NCBI GenBank assembly: GCA_029262065.1
Contig: JAJDAC010000002.1
Span: 124,001-188,000, forward strand
Length of the DNA stretch: 64,000 bases
Direction of reading: 5' to 3'
Origin: Candidatus Krumholzibacteriota bacterium
GTDB lineage: Bacteria; Krumholzibacteriota; Krumholzibacteriia; JAJRXK01
Part shown: piece by piece, positions 55,545 to 64,000 of the stretch
How the letters are laid out: each line of letters starts with the position of its first letter
Numbering within the stretch: the first letter of the stretch is position 1
Made by a program: the position numbers and the translations under genes
Notes under the pieces: model-generated
What the model was told of the DNA's origin: nothing
Database searches by the model: none
Seen by the model: the letters and a program-made list of their open reading frames with translations, nothing else

Positions 55545-56354
55545 CTAGTCGTCGCCCAACGTAGCCATCAGCGCCTCGACCGTGTCAACACCCTGCCTGC
55601 GCAAGAGGGTGACCATGCGCAGGAAGATGCGCGCGGTAGCCGTGGCGTCTTCGACCGCGCAATGATGCCGATCGAGAGGGACGTTGAGTGACTGCGCCAG
55701 CGCGTCGAGGCGATAGCTCTGCAGGTCGGGCAGATGCCGCCGGGCCAGGCGCACCGTACAAAGTCGGGGCACCGATTGCGGACGATAGCCCTCGGCCAGC
55801 AGATGCGATCGCAAGAAGGGATAATCGAACTCGACGTTGTGCGCCACGAAGGTGGCGTCAGCCATTCGATCCATGACGCGCGGGGCGATGTCCCCCATGC
55901 TCGGCGCCGATCGCACGGCATCCTCGTTGATCCCCGTCAGTCGCCGGATCCAGCTGGGAATGGGAATGCTGGGACGCACCAATGTCTCGAAACGATCGAC
56001 GATGGCCAGGCCCTCGATGCGAACCATCCCTACCTCGAGAATCTGGTCGACCGCGGGATTACTACCCGTGGCTTCGAGATCCACCACGGTGAAACAGGCA
56101 TCCTCGAGCGGGGTCGCCACCTCTACCGGCGAATGCAAACTCCACCGGCCCCGCGTGTGCTCTTCAAAACGCGCGTCGCGTTCCAATAGGGCCCGGATGA
56201 GCACGCTGGACACACCCGCGCTTCGACCCGGGCCACCCAACAGGTTTCGGGCGATCTCGGGAGAATCCACCGGCCGACGCACCTCGCGCAGGTAGGTGAT
56301 GACGCGGTCGCGTAGGGTTTCCAGATTTTGTTCGCGCAGAGGATGAAGATCCAA
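55545..56354 (-). CDS. DnaQ-type 3'-5' exonuclease with N-terminal winged-helix-like domain
   Basis: About 269 residues. The exonuclease domain has all three Exo motifs: 'FTVVDLEATGSNPAVDQILEV' (Asp-x-Glu), 'FVAHNVEFDYPFL' (Asn...Asp) and 'HHCAVEDATATARIF' (His...Asp). The first 90 residues ('LRDRVITYLREVRRPVDSPE', 'LLERDARFEEHTRGRWSLH') look like a winged helix, as in some exonuclease-helicase partners of unknown job. Not tied to a polymerase here. The start is uncertain: TTG at 56354 has GGAG six bases upstream, and the frame remains open to about 56465. Confidence 0.8.
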   Translation of the reverse strand: MDLHPLREQNLETLRDRVITYLREVRRPVDSPEIARNLLGGPGRSAGVSSVLIRALLERDARFEEHTRGRWSLHSPVEVATPLEDACFTVVDLEATGSNPAVDQILEVGMVRIEGLAIVDRFETLVRPSIPIPSWIRRLTGINEDAVRSAPSMGDIAPRVMDRMADATFVAHNVEFDYPFLRSHLLAEGYRPQSVPRLCTVRLARRHLPDLQSYRLDALAQSLNVPLDRHHCAVEDATATARIFLRMVTLLRRQGVDTVEALMATLGDD

Positions 56355-56516
56355 AACGATGCTCCGCAGTCCGATGTCGACTCGTACGATGTCGTTTGAG
56401 CGGGTTCGGCGGGGGAAACCGGGAAAGCGCCAGGGGGGAGCCGCCTTCCTCCACAATTGTAGCACAGACCGGAGATTCGACCGGGAATGCGGTCGGGAAC
56501 GCCCTGCGGCGGGGCT

Positions 56517-57341
56517 CTATTGGCCCGAGGCAATCCCCCGCGGTAGCCCAAGAGGCGCTTCGCGCCCGAATCCCACGCAACGCAGCCTGACCTCGGAATA
56601 GAGCGGAGGTTGCGGCGGGCGCGTCCGGCCCGACCCAGAGCCCTCCCAGCGCGACGACGTCTCGGCGGTGGTGACTACTTCCAGCAAACCCAGGATGGGG
56701 ACCGCCGGGCTGATGACGGCACGGGCGTCGAGTACGGTGGCATGGATCAACTCGCGTTGGCCCATGGGAGCACGCGTCTCCTGCGTCTCCGACAGGTGCA
56801 CGGCTTCGCGCGATATTGTCTGCGATCCCATCGACGAATCGGCCAGGGCGGCGCGCTCGATCAGGGGCTCGCGGAACGGGTCTTCGAGGTGTCGGCGGGC
56901 GAACCGACTGCGATGCGCGGAGTCCAGGGACTCCGGCGAAAACGTACGACCATCGTCGGTGGAGAAGAAGGCCAGGATGGCACCGAGCACCGGCCGGTCG
57001 GGGGCCAGGTTCGCGGGATCCAGATGCACGACGAAGCCCTTGCTGGTGCTGGACTGGCCCGCCTGCACCCATACCGTACCGTCGGCGTCAGCCGCCAACA
57101 CATCCACCCGCAACGTGTCCAACCATGACTGGCCTTCGGCGGCCTCGAAACGCTCGAGCTCGATCCAGCTTCCCGCCTCGAAATCCAACGGCAACAGTTG
57201 GCGCTGCCACCACGTGAACAGCTCGGTACCCTGGGCCTGACTAGAAGTGGCGCCAGCCATCAGCAGGCCCACCAGCAATGCACAGGCGACGACGAGCTTC
57301 GGAGTCGATGAAGTTGGATTGGTCATGTTCTTTATTCGCAT
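56517..57341 (-). CDS. Exported hypothetical protein
   Basis: About 274 residues from ATG 57341 (an ATG five codons later is possible). Signal peptide 'KLVVACALLVGLLMAGATSSQAQG'. Mature chain has 'WIELERFEAAEGQSWLDTLRVDVL', 'DGTVWVQAGQSSTSKGFVVHLD', then a low-complexity Pro/Arg end ('GSGRTRPPQPP'). Beta-rich and probably periplasmic; no family recognised. It follows the cytochrome gene 89 bases downstream and could share its transcript. Confidence 0.65.
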   Translation of the reverse strand: MRIKNMTNPTSSTPKLVVACALLVGLLMAGATSSQAQGTELFTWWQRQLLPLDFEAGSWIELERFEAAEGQSWLDTLRVDVLAADADGTVWVQAGQSSTSKGFVVHLDPANLAPDRPVLGAILAFFSTDDGRTFSPESLDSAHRSRFARRHLEDPFREPLIERAALADSSMGSQTISREAVHLSETQETRAPMGQRELIHATVLDARAVISPAVPILGLLEVVTTAETSSRWEGSGSGRTRPPQPPLYSEVRLRCVGFGREAPLGLPRGIASGQ

Positions 57342-57430
57342 AAGCGGACCATGGAGTTCCCAACCAAGAAGATCGCCCAGGAAGTACTCCCGGGCGATCA
57401 TTTTCTCGCCTCGAACCCGACCGTCTCGCC

Positions 57431-58816
57431 CTAGTGGGCGATCTTGGCCCAATAGGTCTCGTAGTCGAATTCAGGGCTGTTCTGCTGGTCGTGACACGTG
57501 ACGCAAGAGTCCTTGGCCTGAGCCAACCACGACCCTTCACGATCGTGCCCGGTGCCATAGCCATGGCAGGCTTCGCACTGCACGTTGGTCAGCGCTTCGC
57601 GACCGGCAACTTTCGCGTCGGCGACGCGATCGTAGCCATTCTTGTGGAAGAACCCTACCGAGTGACAGGCAACGCAGTCTTCGTTGTTGGTCTGCCCCTT
57701 GGTGGTCAACGAATCCCAGGCCCGCGCGTGAGCGCTCTGCAGGTAGTTCTGGAAGGTTTCCTTGTGACAGGTGCCGCAAGAGTGCGCACCGAGAAAACGA
57801 TGGTTGTCGTCGCCCTTGTCACGCGGATGGATGAACGAGGTACGGGTATCGCCCGCGGCCTTGTTCTCTTCTTCGAACTTCTTGACCTTGTCCACGAGCT
57901 CTTTGATCTCCGGGCTCTGCTTGTCGAGAGCGTGGATGGTGAGCGTGGCGTCTTCCACGATACCGGCCTTGCTGACCAGCATGTCCAACTGACCCACGTA
58001 CTTGCCCTGGTTGTTCGCGGCCACAAGGTGTACGTCGCCCACCTTGTTGATGCGGCGGTACTGACGGGGGTCGTGCGACTCGACGCAGATGTCGATACCC
58101 GAGCCCTCGCCCAATCCCAGCAACAGCTCGCGCGTATCCTTGCCACTGAGCTGAGCCAGCAGGACGATCACATCGGCCTTGCCGCGCAGCTCGGGCAGGT
58201 ACTTGTCCAGCGCATCACGCGGTGAATCCACCGTGAACTCGTCGGACGCGGCCGACATGGTCACGATCTTGTAGTCAGGGCCCAGAACCGAGATCACGCC
58301 CACGCGCAACCCTGCCTTCTCGGTGACCAGATACGGCGGAAACAGCAGCTCGCCGTTCGATCCGCGCACGTTCGCATTGGTCCAGCGGAAGTTGTGGGTC
58401 GAAGCCACCTCGCGCAGGTACTCGAGACCGTAGTTCAGGTCCCACTCACCCAGCCCGAAGATGTCGTACCCCAGCTTCGCGGTTTCCTTGATCAGGAACT
58501 CGGTCTGGTTCTTCTCGGCCTCGTTGCGCAGCCCAAACAGGCTACCGCCGTCGAGAACCAGGAGGTTTTCGTGTTCTTTCTTGATGTTGTCATAAAGGGC
58601 AGCCCGCCGGGCCAGCCCGCCAAGTGGCTTGGACTTTCAGCCACAGGGGGCGATTTTGCCCTGCACCGCGCTATGGAAGAGAAGGGTGAGATCCACCAGC
58701 TCCTCTGCCTCGCTCGATGGTCCGCTCGCCGTGATCGTGCCAATGGCTACAACCAGGGCCACGAGGAGTGAGCCGAAGCGACGATGGAGGCTTCGGCGGC
58801 CTTCTGCGTGGATCAT
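57431..58816 (-). CDS. Metallophosphatase-tetraheme cytochrome c, probable selenoprotein (Sec60 = UGA)
   Basis: About 461 residues counting one UGA. ATG at 58814-58816; signal peptide 'FGSLLVALVVAIGTITASG'; then 'VDLTLLFHSAVQGKIAPCG', an in-frame TGA at 58637-58639 (residue 60), and 'KSKPLGGLARRAALYDNIKK'. Homologues of the 5'-nucleotidase/UshA-like metallophosphatase family with C-terminal cytochrome carry 'EPCGC' followed by 'GGLARRA' at this point, so the TGA replaces the second Cys. The next 200 residues are the metallophosphatase fold ('LVLDGGSLFGLRNEAEK', 'LGYDIFGLGEWDLNYG', 'DVIVLLAQLSGKDTREL', 'VHLVAANNQGKYVG'). Four heme sites close the protein: CGTCH, CVACH, CEACH, CVTCH. Likely exported and involved in electron transfer or sulfur/redox chemistry in the periplasm. 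An alternative is a nonsense change; see findings. Confidence 0.8.
58608..58632 (-). promoter_or_regulatory. Candidate SECIS hairpin after the in-frame UGA
   Basis: On the minus strand, starting four bases after the UGA: CC, bulged A, AGCC, loop of eight bases with UUGG, then GGCU and GG. A second choice is CGGG-CUGG-CCCG at 58619-58608, 17 bases after the UGA. Both have a GG in the loop at roughly the distance bacterial SECIS elements use; neither is confirmed. Confidence 0.35.
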
Positions 58817-59164
58817 GATCTGGGTTTTCCTAGTCTGGAGTCGGTGGGTTCGCTGGACGCGACCCATCTGCATGCGAGTTCGCTAAGCAAACGTAGCACC
58901 GTACCGGGTCGTCAGGCAACGACCGAAGACCTTAGTGCGCATAACCTTACGTGGTTTTTACAGCGGCGCTGGGACTCGGCCGGTGCGAGGCGATGATTTT
59001 CGCCCAGCGCCGCGGGGAGGGGGCGGGCGAGGGCGGAGGAGCCATACGAGGGCGATTCAGGCCCCCCCAAAGCCCCCCAAACCGCAAGAACGTGGCTGCG
59101 GACTCCCGTCCATGGAAGCCCGCAGCCGCCGGCGATCGCCGTCTTCTCCACAATGGCGAGAAGA
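58817..59164. other. Gene-free region with long inverted repeat upstream of the cytochrome gene
   Basis: About 350 bases between HU and the cytochrome gene. It has a perfect eleven-base inverted repeat, GCGGCGCTGGG at 58964-58974 with CCCAGCGCCGC at 59004-59014, about 150 bases before the cytochrome start. Another eight-base stem at 59094-59127, 38 bases past the HU stop and followed by ACGTTCTTG on the minus strand, may end the HU transcript. Confidence 0.45.
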
Positions 59165-59461
59165 CTACTTCTTGTTGACGCGGTCTTTGAGCGAGCGACC
59201 CGCCGAAAAGGCAGGTACGCGCGCCGCTGGGATGTTGATGACCTCACCCGTTTGCGGATTGCGCCCTTTGCGCTTCTTCCGCTTGCGCGGCTCGAAGGTT
59301 CCGAACCCCGTGATCTGGACCTTGCGACCACGGGCTAGCTCCTGCGCGATGATCCCGTGCTTGGGATCGGTATCGAAGATCGTGTTGACCACGTCTCGTG
59401 CCTCACGCATGGAGAGCTCGTTCTTCTTCGCCAGCTTCTCCGTAAGTTCCGTCTTGTTCAT
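59165..59461 (-). CDS. hup: HU-family DNA-binding protein
   Basis: 98 residues, the usual HU size. 'MNKTELTEKLAKKNELSMREA' helical base, then the beta arm with 'KVQITGFGTFEPRKRKKRKGRNPQTGEVINIPAARVPAFSAGR', the nucleoid-protein signature (the arm ends in the conserved Pro). Bends and compacts DNA. ATG at 59459-59461 with AAAGGGGG upstream. Confidence 0.97.
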   Translation of the reverse strand: MNKTELTEKLAKKNELSMREARDVVNTIFDTDPKHGIIAQELARGRKVQITGFGTFEPRKRKKRKGRNPQTGEVINIPAARVPAFSAGRSLKDRVNKK

Positions 59462-59557
59462 GACGGCACCCCCTTTCTTGTTCTCGCGGTTTACGTTTTC
59501 CGAAGGGGGGTGTCAACAGGAATTCCCAGATATGACGGGAAGAAATCGACACCTGGC

Positions 59558-62500
59558 TCAGAAATTCGAGAGCCGTCGGAGGGCGTCGCCGGTGTCGCGG
59601 TTGCCGCGCGTCACCTCGAGATCGGGGATGTCACTCAGGTACAGCCGGAAGCCGAAGTCAGACCCGTCGCCCGAAACGATGCGCGAAAACGATAGGGTCC
59701 AATGGTGGAGCTTGCGAGACAGTTCGTAGGTTTGGTTCACGAACTCGCCTCGTTCCGCGTCAAACCCCGCGTTGTAGGACAACGACCATTCTCCGGGCAG
59801 TCGAATTCCGGTGCGCGTAGTCACCGTGGCCGTGGTGTTCGTGGCACCGCTGATCTGGTTCTTGGTCTGCCGCAACGATGCGGTCAAACGAAAGGTCCAC
59901 GGGATTGCATTCTGGTCGGTCCCGTTCTCCAACCAACGCTCGGCGTCGCGTCGCTGGCTGAGTTCGTAGTTGCTTTCTTCCTGGTCGAGCAACGCATCAT
60001 CCGATTTCGTGGTGTCAGCCGCCGCCGTGGGAAACCGATCGATGATGGCGTTCTTCGCCTGCTTCTTCTGACGAAGCGAACCGCCGAGGTCGGCGGTGCC
60101 CTGCAGATTCAAACCGGTGTCGATCGAGCTGCTGAGAATATCGAACGTGTACGGATCGATCGACTGGCTCATCCCCAGGTCGATCGCGCGCGTCACTCCC
60201 GGACGCACGGTGACGCGACTGTTGATGGTCGCCCAACGTCGATCGGGTTGCGCATCGGGGTCGTAGCTACTGGAAAGCGACCAAGTAAGAATCTGGTTGA
60301 GTTTGCGCGTCGCCTCTTCCTTGGGAACCTCAGGCGCTTCTTCCACGCTACCGGCCCGGGTAGGATCGCTCGCGCTACGAGACGAAGCACGGGCGGCACC
60401 CTCCTGGCCCGTGACCTTCAGCGACAACTCGTTGGTCAGGTTGAACGAGAAGTTCTGCGAGCTCTGCTGTTTGTCGCCCAACTGTGGGCTCCAATTGTGG
60501 CTCATGTTCCACGACAGCTTGTGCTTGATACCTCGCACCGGGCCCAACCGGGTGCCGAAGATGCCGTACAGATCGGTGCGCAGACCGTTGCTGAACGAGA
60601 GGCGGGGCGTGAACTCGTTGTCGAGTTCACGAACGGTCCCGTCGGGTACCGCGACCGTGTCTTCGACACGCCCCAGGGGGTTGAAGATGTCCTGGGCCAC
60701 GAACAGGTCCTCTTCGAACTCACGGTAGCGCCATGCTTCGGAGAAGCTCGCGCTACTGGTGAGCACGAACGGCCCAACCCGACTTCGCGGCGCGTAGCTC
60801 AGGCCAAACGACCCGCTGAAGGACGCCTCGTCTTCGACGCTCTCCTCCTTCAATTCACGGTCATAACTCCCGCTGTACCGTTGTGAGAACTGAATATCGC
60901 GCAACACGTTGGCAAACGCATTGCCGTCGCGCCCCGACGGCAATGCGCCAAGCAAGGGCCGTGACTTGAAGCTCAGGGTGAATCGAGGCGCCGTCTGCCG
61001 ATACAGCGTGTTGTTCGTACCCACCCGGTCGTCATCTTCGGCGTTGACGAACTGATCGCGCGAGGCGGACATGCTGAGCCGCGCACCATTGTCGAAGCTG
61101 CGGCTGATCGAGACGTCGCTCCCCAACTGGGCGGGAAGAAAGTCGTTGGTGATGGTGCTACCAATGCGCCGCGTGAGATTGGAAGAACTCAGATTGACGG
61201 CCGCGCTTCCGCTCCAGACTTCCCACAGCTCCGGCTGCCGATGGCTGGCCTCGAATTCCCACTCGTCACCCTCGAGCGATTCGCTGAAGCGACGCAGGTA
61301 ATCGAACCTCATGCGCCCGCTTACGCCGTACCGCACGTTGTAGTTGTTCTCCACGGTGAATCCGGCGTCGTTGCGCTCGTTGTAGTCCATCTCGAACTTG
61401 AAATCGGTGTACTCGTTGGTGGCCCAGTAGAAGCCCAGATCGCGGATATAACGCCCTTCCCGGCTACTTACGCCCAGATTCAGATTGGGAAACAAGATGC
61501 CCGATCGGCGGCCCGACTTCAGCGACTTGTAGTAGAACGGTAGGGTCATCAGGGGAATGTCACTGAGCTTGAACGTGACCTGTCGCGCCACGACGCTCTC
61601 CCCCACCTTCAACTTCATCTTCTTGGCCGCGAAGTGGTAATGCGGTTCGGCCAGGTCGCACGAAGTGTACGTACCGTTTTTTACGAGTAGGGTCTTCTGG
61701 TCGATCCTTCGTATCAGATCGCCCGAATAGTAACCGTCGTCGAAGCGCGTAACGCCATGACGCACGGCCCCGGTCTGGTGGTTGAACAGGTACCCCATGC
61801 GTTCGCCCACCAACTCGCTGCCTTCGTCGGCAAGATAGGGGTTCCCCTCGGCCACCATCTCCTGGGTGTTGGTATCCACCTGCACGCGGTCGGCATTCAA
61901 CTTTAGGGTACCCTGCCCGACCTGAGCGGCTCCTTTGACCTCGATGGTGCCCTTCTGCACGCGAAACTTCGTGCTATTTCCCGCGTAGGTGACGCGCTCG
62001 GCCGACGTGGCGAAGTCCACCAGCTTCGGCGCCGGCGGCAGCGGATCGGCGGCGATCACAGTCAATGTATCCGCACGCGCGGCCAGATCCTCCACCTGCG
62101 TGGAGTCGATCCCACCTACCGAGACCAACGCCGAGTCGGGCACCACCGGTGGCACCACCAACGAATCCACGACCGCGGAGTCGGACGCCGCGATCTGCTG
62201 CTCGAGGATGCGACGCTCGACGAAGCTGTATGATCCATCAACGTTGCCATCGACCTGGACGATGTCGACCACGCCATCCTTGAAACGGATATCGATGGCG
62301 TCGCCCTTCACCTCGTTCACCGAGATGGATTGCGACTGATCGTCGGGCAGGTAGGTGCTCGACGCGCGACCGCGCACCCAGGTGCGAACGATCTCACCGG
62401 CGTCGACGTACACCGCCAGCGTGTCACCGGTCAGTACGTTGGCCAACGGAATCGACGAGAACTGTTGGGCGAGCGTGTCGGGCGATGCGTCGACCAGACG

Positions 62501-63445
62501 ACTGTCGCCGAACACGTCGATCTGCCGCAGTTTCTGATTCTCGTAGGTGAACCGGATCTCGTCACCGGTAAGCACCGTGGCTTCCCGATCCACGCGCGGC
62601 GAGCCCTTGAGTATCAGGAGGTCTTCACCCAGGAACGTCATGGTGTCGGCGGTGGCGTTCGTGGTGCCCTGCCGGAACTTCACGTTCCCAATGGCCTGGC
62701 TCCATTGGCCGGCCTGATCGAAAGCCATGGTGACACTCTCCACGACCATCTCTTCGCGGCTGCGTCGACGCGACGTCAGCCGGGGCAACGAGTCCACCCT
62801 GGCGATGCCGGTGGCCCGATTGAGTTGGCCGTGCTCGCCAACGATGACGGTCGACGCCGCCTGGTCGACCACGCGCACCGAACCGAACGCCTCGAGAAAC
62901 TCAGCGGCGCGGTCGTAGACCAGCGAGTCACCGCTGACCACGAACTCTCCGTCGATCAACCGGGCGTTTCCGACCAACGCCAACCAGTCGTCGCGCTTGC
63001 GATAGTAGGCGCGGTCGGAGGTGCCGATGGTGCCGTCGTCCATTTCCAGTCGAACATTGCCGGTGGCCACGCCGCTCTCAGAGGTTTGGCGGACCCGAAG
63101 CCGGTCGCTCCACAGTTTGAGCGAGTCGGTGACCACGTACACGTCGCCGATGAGCAGGAATTCCCCGGTGGTTTCGTAGATGCGACCCTCGATCGAGGTG
63201 GCCTCGAGATCGTCGCCCCACACGCGCACGGGCCCCGCCAGATAGCCCACGTAGGTGCCGTCGGGTTCCTGCACGAATCGGTATCCACCGGGCGAGTCGT
63301 GGCGGTAGCCACCGGCGCCCGACCCGGGCGCGGTTTCCTGGGCCGTGACCGTCGAGCTCGACGACAGCGCGGCAACCACCACCAGCACGGCACCCAGCAC
63401 CGCGCACAGGCGCCGAACAAGACGATGAAATGGGTCAAAGGACAT
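59558..63445 (-). CDS. lptD: LptD-like LPS-assembly outer membrane protein (very large)
   Basis: About 1295 residues. ATG at 63443-63445 with AGGA five bases upstream; the frame is open further upstream but overlaps the ROK gene and lacks coding character. Signal peptide 'RRLCAVLGAVLVVVAALSSSS'. The first 550 residues are repeated OstA/LptA-like beta-jellyroll strands ('GEFLLIGDVYVVTDSLKLWSDRL', 'EEFVVSGDSLVYDRAAEFLEA'-type, 'MTFLGEDLLILKGSPRVDREAT', 'LKLNADRVQVDTNTQEMVAEGNPYL'), then the LptD barrel ('GILFPNLNLGVSSREGRYIRDLGFYW', 'YTDFKFEMDYNERNDAGFT', 'LSFSRIVSGDGSDFGFRLYLSD'). It inserts LPS into the outer membrane with LptE, not seen here. Longer than proteobacterial LptD (about 780) because of extra N-terminal jellyroll repeats. 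Confidence 0.9.
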   Translation of the reverse strand: MSFDPFHRLVRRLCAVLGAVLVVVAALSSSSTVTAQETAPGSGAGGYRHDSPGGYRFVQEPDGTYVGYLAGPVRVWGDDLEATSIEGRIYETTGEFLLIGDVYVVTDSLKLWSDRLRVRQTSESGVATGNVRLEMDDGTIGTSDRAYYRKRDDWLALVGNARLIDGEFVVSGDSLVYDRAAEFLEAFGSVRVVDQAASTVIVGEHGQLNRATGIARVDSLPRLTSRRRSREEMVVESVTMAFDQAGQWSQAIGNVKFRQGTTNATADTMTFLGEDLLILKGSPRVDREATVLTGDEIRFTYENQKLRQIDVFGDSRLVDASPDTLAQQFSSIPLANVLTGDTLAVYVDAGEIVRTWVRGRASSTYLPDDQSQSISVNEVKGDAIDIRFKDGVVDIVQVDGNVDGSYSFVERRILEQQIAASDSAVVDSLVVPPVVPDSALVSVGGIDSTQVEDLAARADTLTVIAADPLPPAPKLVDFATSAERVTYAGNSTKFRVQKGTIEVKGAAQVGQGTLKLNADRVQVDTNTQEMVAEGNPYLADEGSELVGERMGYLFNHQTGAVRHGVTRFDDGYYSGDLIRRIDQKTLLVKNGTYTSCDLAEPHYHFAAKKMKLKVGESVVARQVTFKLSDIPLMTLPFYYKSLKSGRRSGILFPNLNLGVSSREGRYIRDLGFYWATNEYTDFKFEMDYNERNDAGFTVENNYNVRYGVSGRMRFDYLRRFSESLEGDEWEFEASHRQPELWEVWSGSAAVNLSSSNLTRRIGSTITNDFLPAQLGSDVSISRSFDNGARLSMSASRDQFVNAEDDDRVGTNNTLYRQTAPRFTLSFKSRPLLGALPSGRDGNAFANVLRDIQFSQRYSGSYDRELKEESVEDEASFSGSFGLSYAPRSRVGPFVLTSSASFSEAWRYREFEEDLFVAQDIFNPLGRVEDTVAVPDGTVRELDNEFTPRLSFSNGLRTDLYGIFGTRLGPVRGIKHKLSWNMSHNWSPQLGDKQQSSQNFSFNLTNELSLKVTGQEGAARASSRSASDPTRAGSVEEAPEVPKEEATRKLNQILTWSLSSSYDPDAQPDRRWATINSRVTVRPGVTRAIDLGMSQSIDPYTFDILSSSIDTGLNLQGTADLGGSLRQKKQAKNAIIDRFPTAAADTTKSDDALLDQEESNYELSQRRDAERWLENGTDQNAIPWTFRLTASLRQTKNQISGATNTTATVTTRTGIRLPGEWSLSYNAGFDAERGEFVNQTYELSRKLHHWTLSFSRIVSGDGSDFGFRLYLSDIPDLEVTRGNRDTGDALRRLSNF

Positions 63446-63519
63446 GCAGGTCCTAGCGGCCTCGGACCAGGGGCAACGCGGGAAGCTCCCCATATTGATG
63501 AAGGGAAAGCGTCCCGCCG

Positions 63520-64000
63520 TCAAGCGATCGGACGGATCCCCGCTCCGTTGAAGGAGTCGAGAGCCAGCACGGCGGCCCCCTTGGCCGCTCCCTCCGAGCC
63601 CAGTTCGGCCAGAACCAAGCGCATCGCGGCCACCGGTCCGGGCATGCCACGTTCGTGCAGGGTGGCCCGTGCGGCGTCGAGCAGCGGCTCGCCCAGCCCG
63701 GCGACACCACCGCCAAGGACCACTACCTCGGGATTGAACATGTGCACCACGTTGACGCAGGCCAACCCCAGCCAGTAGCCCGACTCGGCCACAACCTCGA
63801 GGGCCAGCGCGTCGCCGTCGTGCGCGGCGGCACTGATGACCCGCGGCGACATGGCGCCGGCTTGCTCCAGGTGGTGACTCAGCCGCGAGGGGCCCGTCAC
63901 CTGGGCCAACCGCTCCGACGCCCGGCGCGAGATGGCCTGCGCGCTCAGATAGGCCTCGACGTGACCACGATCGCCGCAGGGACACGGCGGTCCCTCGGGA
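63520..64000 (-). CDS. ROK-family sugar kinase, N-terminal part outside window
   Basis: The frame is open to the window edge, so only the C-terminal 160 residues are present. They contain the ROK zinc motif 'CPCGDRGHVEAYLSA' (third Cys replaced by His) and the 'NPEVVVLGGGVAGLGEPLLDA' strand-helix typical of glucokinase/N-acetylmannosamine-kinase ROK proteins. Sugar specificity cannot be judged without the N-terminus. Its stop lies 74 bases before the LptD start on the same strand. Confidence 0.85.
   Translation of the reverse strand, partial: PEGPPCPCGDRGHVEAYLSAQAISRRASERLAQVTGPSRLSHHLEQAGAMSPRVISAAAHDGDALALEVVAESGYWLGLACVNVVHMFNPEVVVLGGGVAGLGEPLLDAARATLHERGMPGPVAAMRLVLAELGSEGAAKGAAVLALDSFNGAGIRPIA

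Overview
The window is GC-rich, densely packed bacterial chromosome, most likely from an uncultured diderm of the FCB group (Krumholzibacteriota/Eisenbacteria-like). Three things point there: two secreted peptidases end in the FlgD-like 'NYPNPFNP/NFPNPFNP' sorting domain typical of those phyla, there is a very large LptD (so a lipopolysaccharide outer membrane), and lipoproteins and PEGA/PKD/beta-propeller secreted proteins are abundant. The phylum call is inference. No rRNA, tRNA, CRISPR, insertion sequence or prophage gene was recognised. TTG and GTG starts with good ribosome binding sites are common.

Layout. 1-4.0 kb: partial unknown gene, DUF1579 lipoprotein and secreted proteins. 4.0-7.0 kb: a BtuF-like solute-binding protein translationally coupled to arginine deiminase, then a lipoprotein. 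7.2-9.3 kb: malate dehydrogenase plus a tRNA-queuosine mannosyltransferase-like enzyme. 9.4-15.2 kb: tripartite RND efflux operon (TolC, adaptor, pump). 15.3-18.4 kb: hydrolase, four-S1-domain RNA-binding protein, Rieske protein. 18.5-21 kb: lipoprotein with GxFxGxW repeats, small beta-barrel, lipoprotein. 21-26.7 kb: convergent M1 aminopeptidase and subtilase, both with sorting domains. 27-30.5 kb: beta-lactamase-fold hydrolase, zinc ribbon, membrane protein, ElbB-like protein. 30.5-31.3 kb: about 850 bases with no gene but a run of strong inverted repeats. 31.3-38.7 kb: SDR, MoxR/VWA pair, housekeeping hydrolases, AlaX, YbgC-type thioesterase. 38.8-45.2 kb: alanine racemase with Fur, and the PrkA-YeaH-SpoVR operon. 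45.4-52.5 kb: beta-propeller protein, hybrid histidine kinase and a very large pseudokinase/TPR/sigma54-activator locus cut by one in-frame TAA. 52.5-58.8 kb: secreted and zinc-ribbon proteins, a cystathionine synthase/lyase, a DnaQ-type exonuclease and a metallophosphatase-tetraheme cytochrome. 59-64 kb: HU, LptD and the end of a ROK kinase.

The most notable observation is the metallophosphatase-cytochrome gene (57431..58816, minus strand). Its signal-peptide half and its catalytic/heme half lie in the same frame, separated only by a TGA that falls exactly where the family has the second Cys of its 'PCGC' motif. The simplest reading is a selenocysteine codon, making this a candidate undescribed selenoprotein; plausible SECIS-like hairpins follow the TGA. 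A second in-frame stop, TAA at 50162..50164, splits what looks like one protein of about 1400 residues at a conserved aromatic position of a TPR. It cannot be selenocysteine and is either a recent nonsense change, a sequence error or a real gene split.
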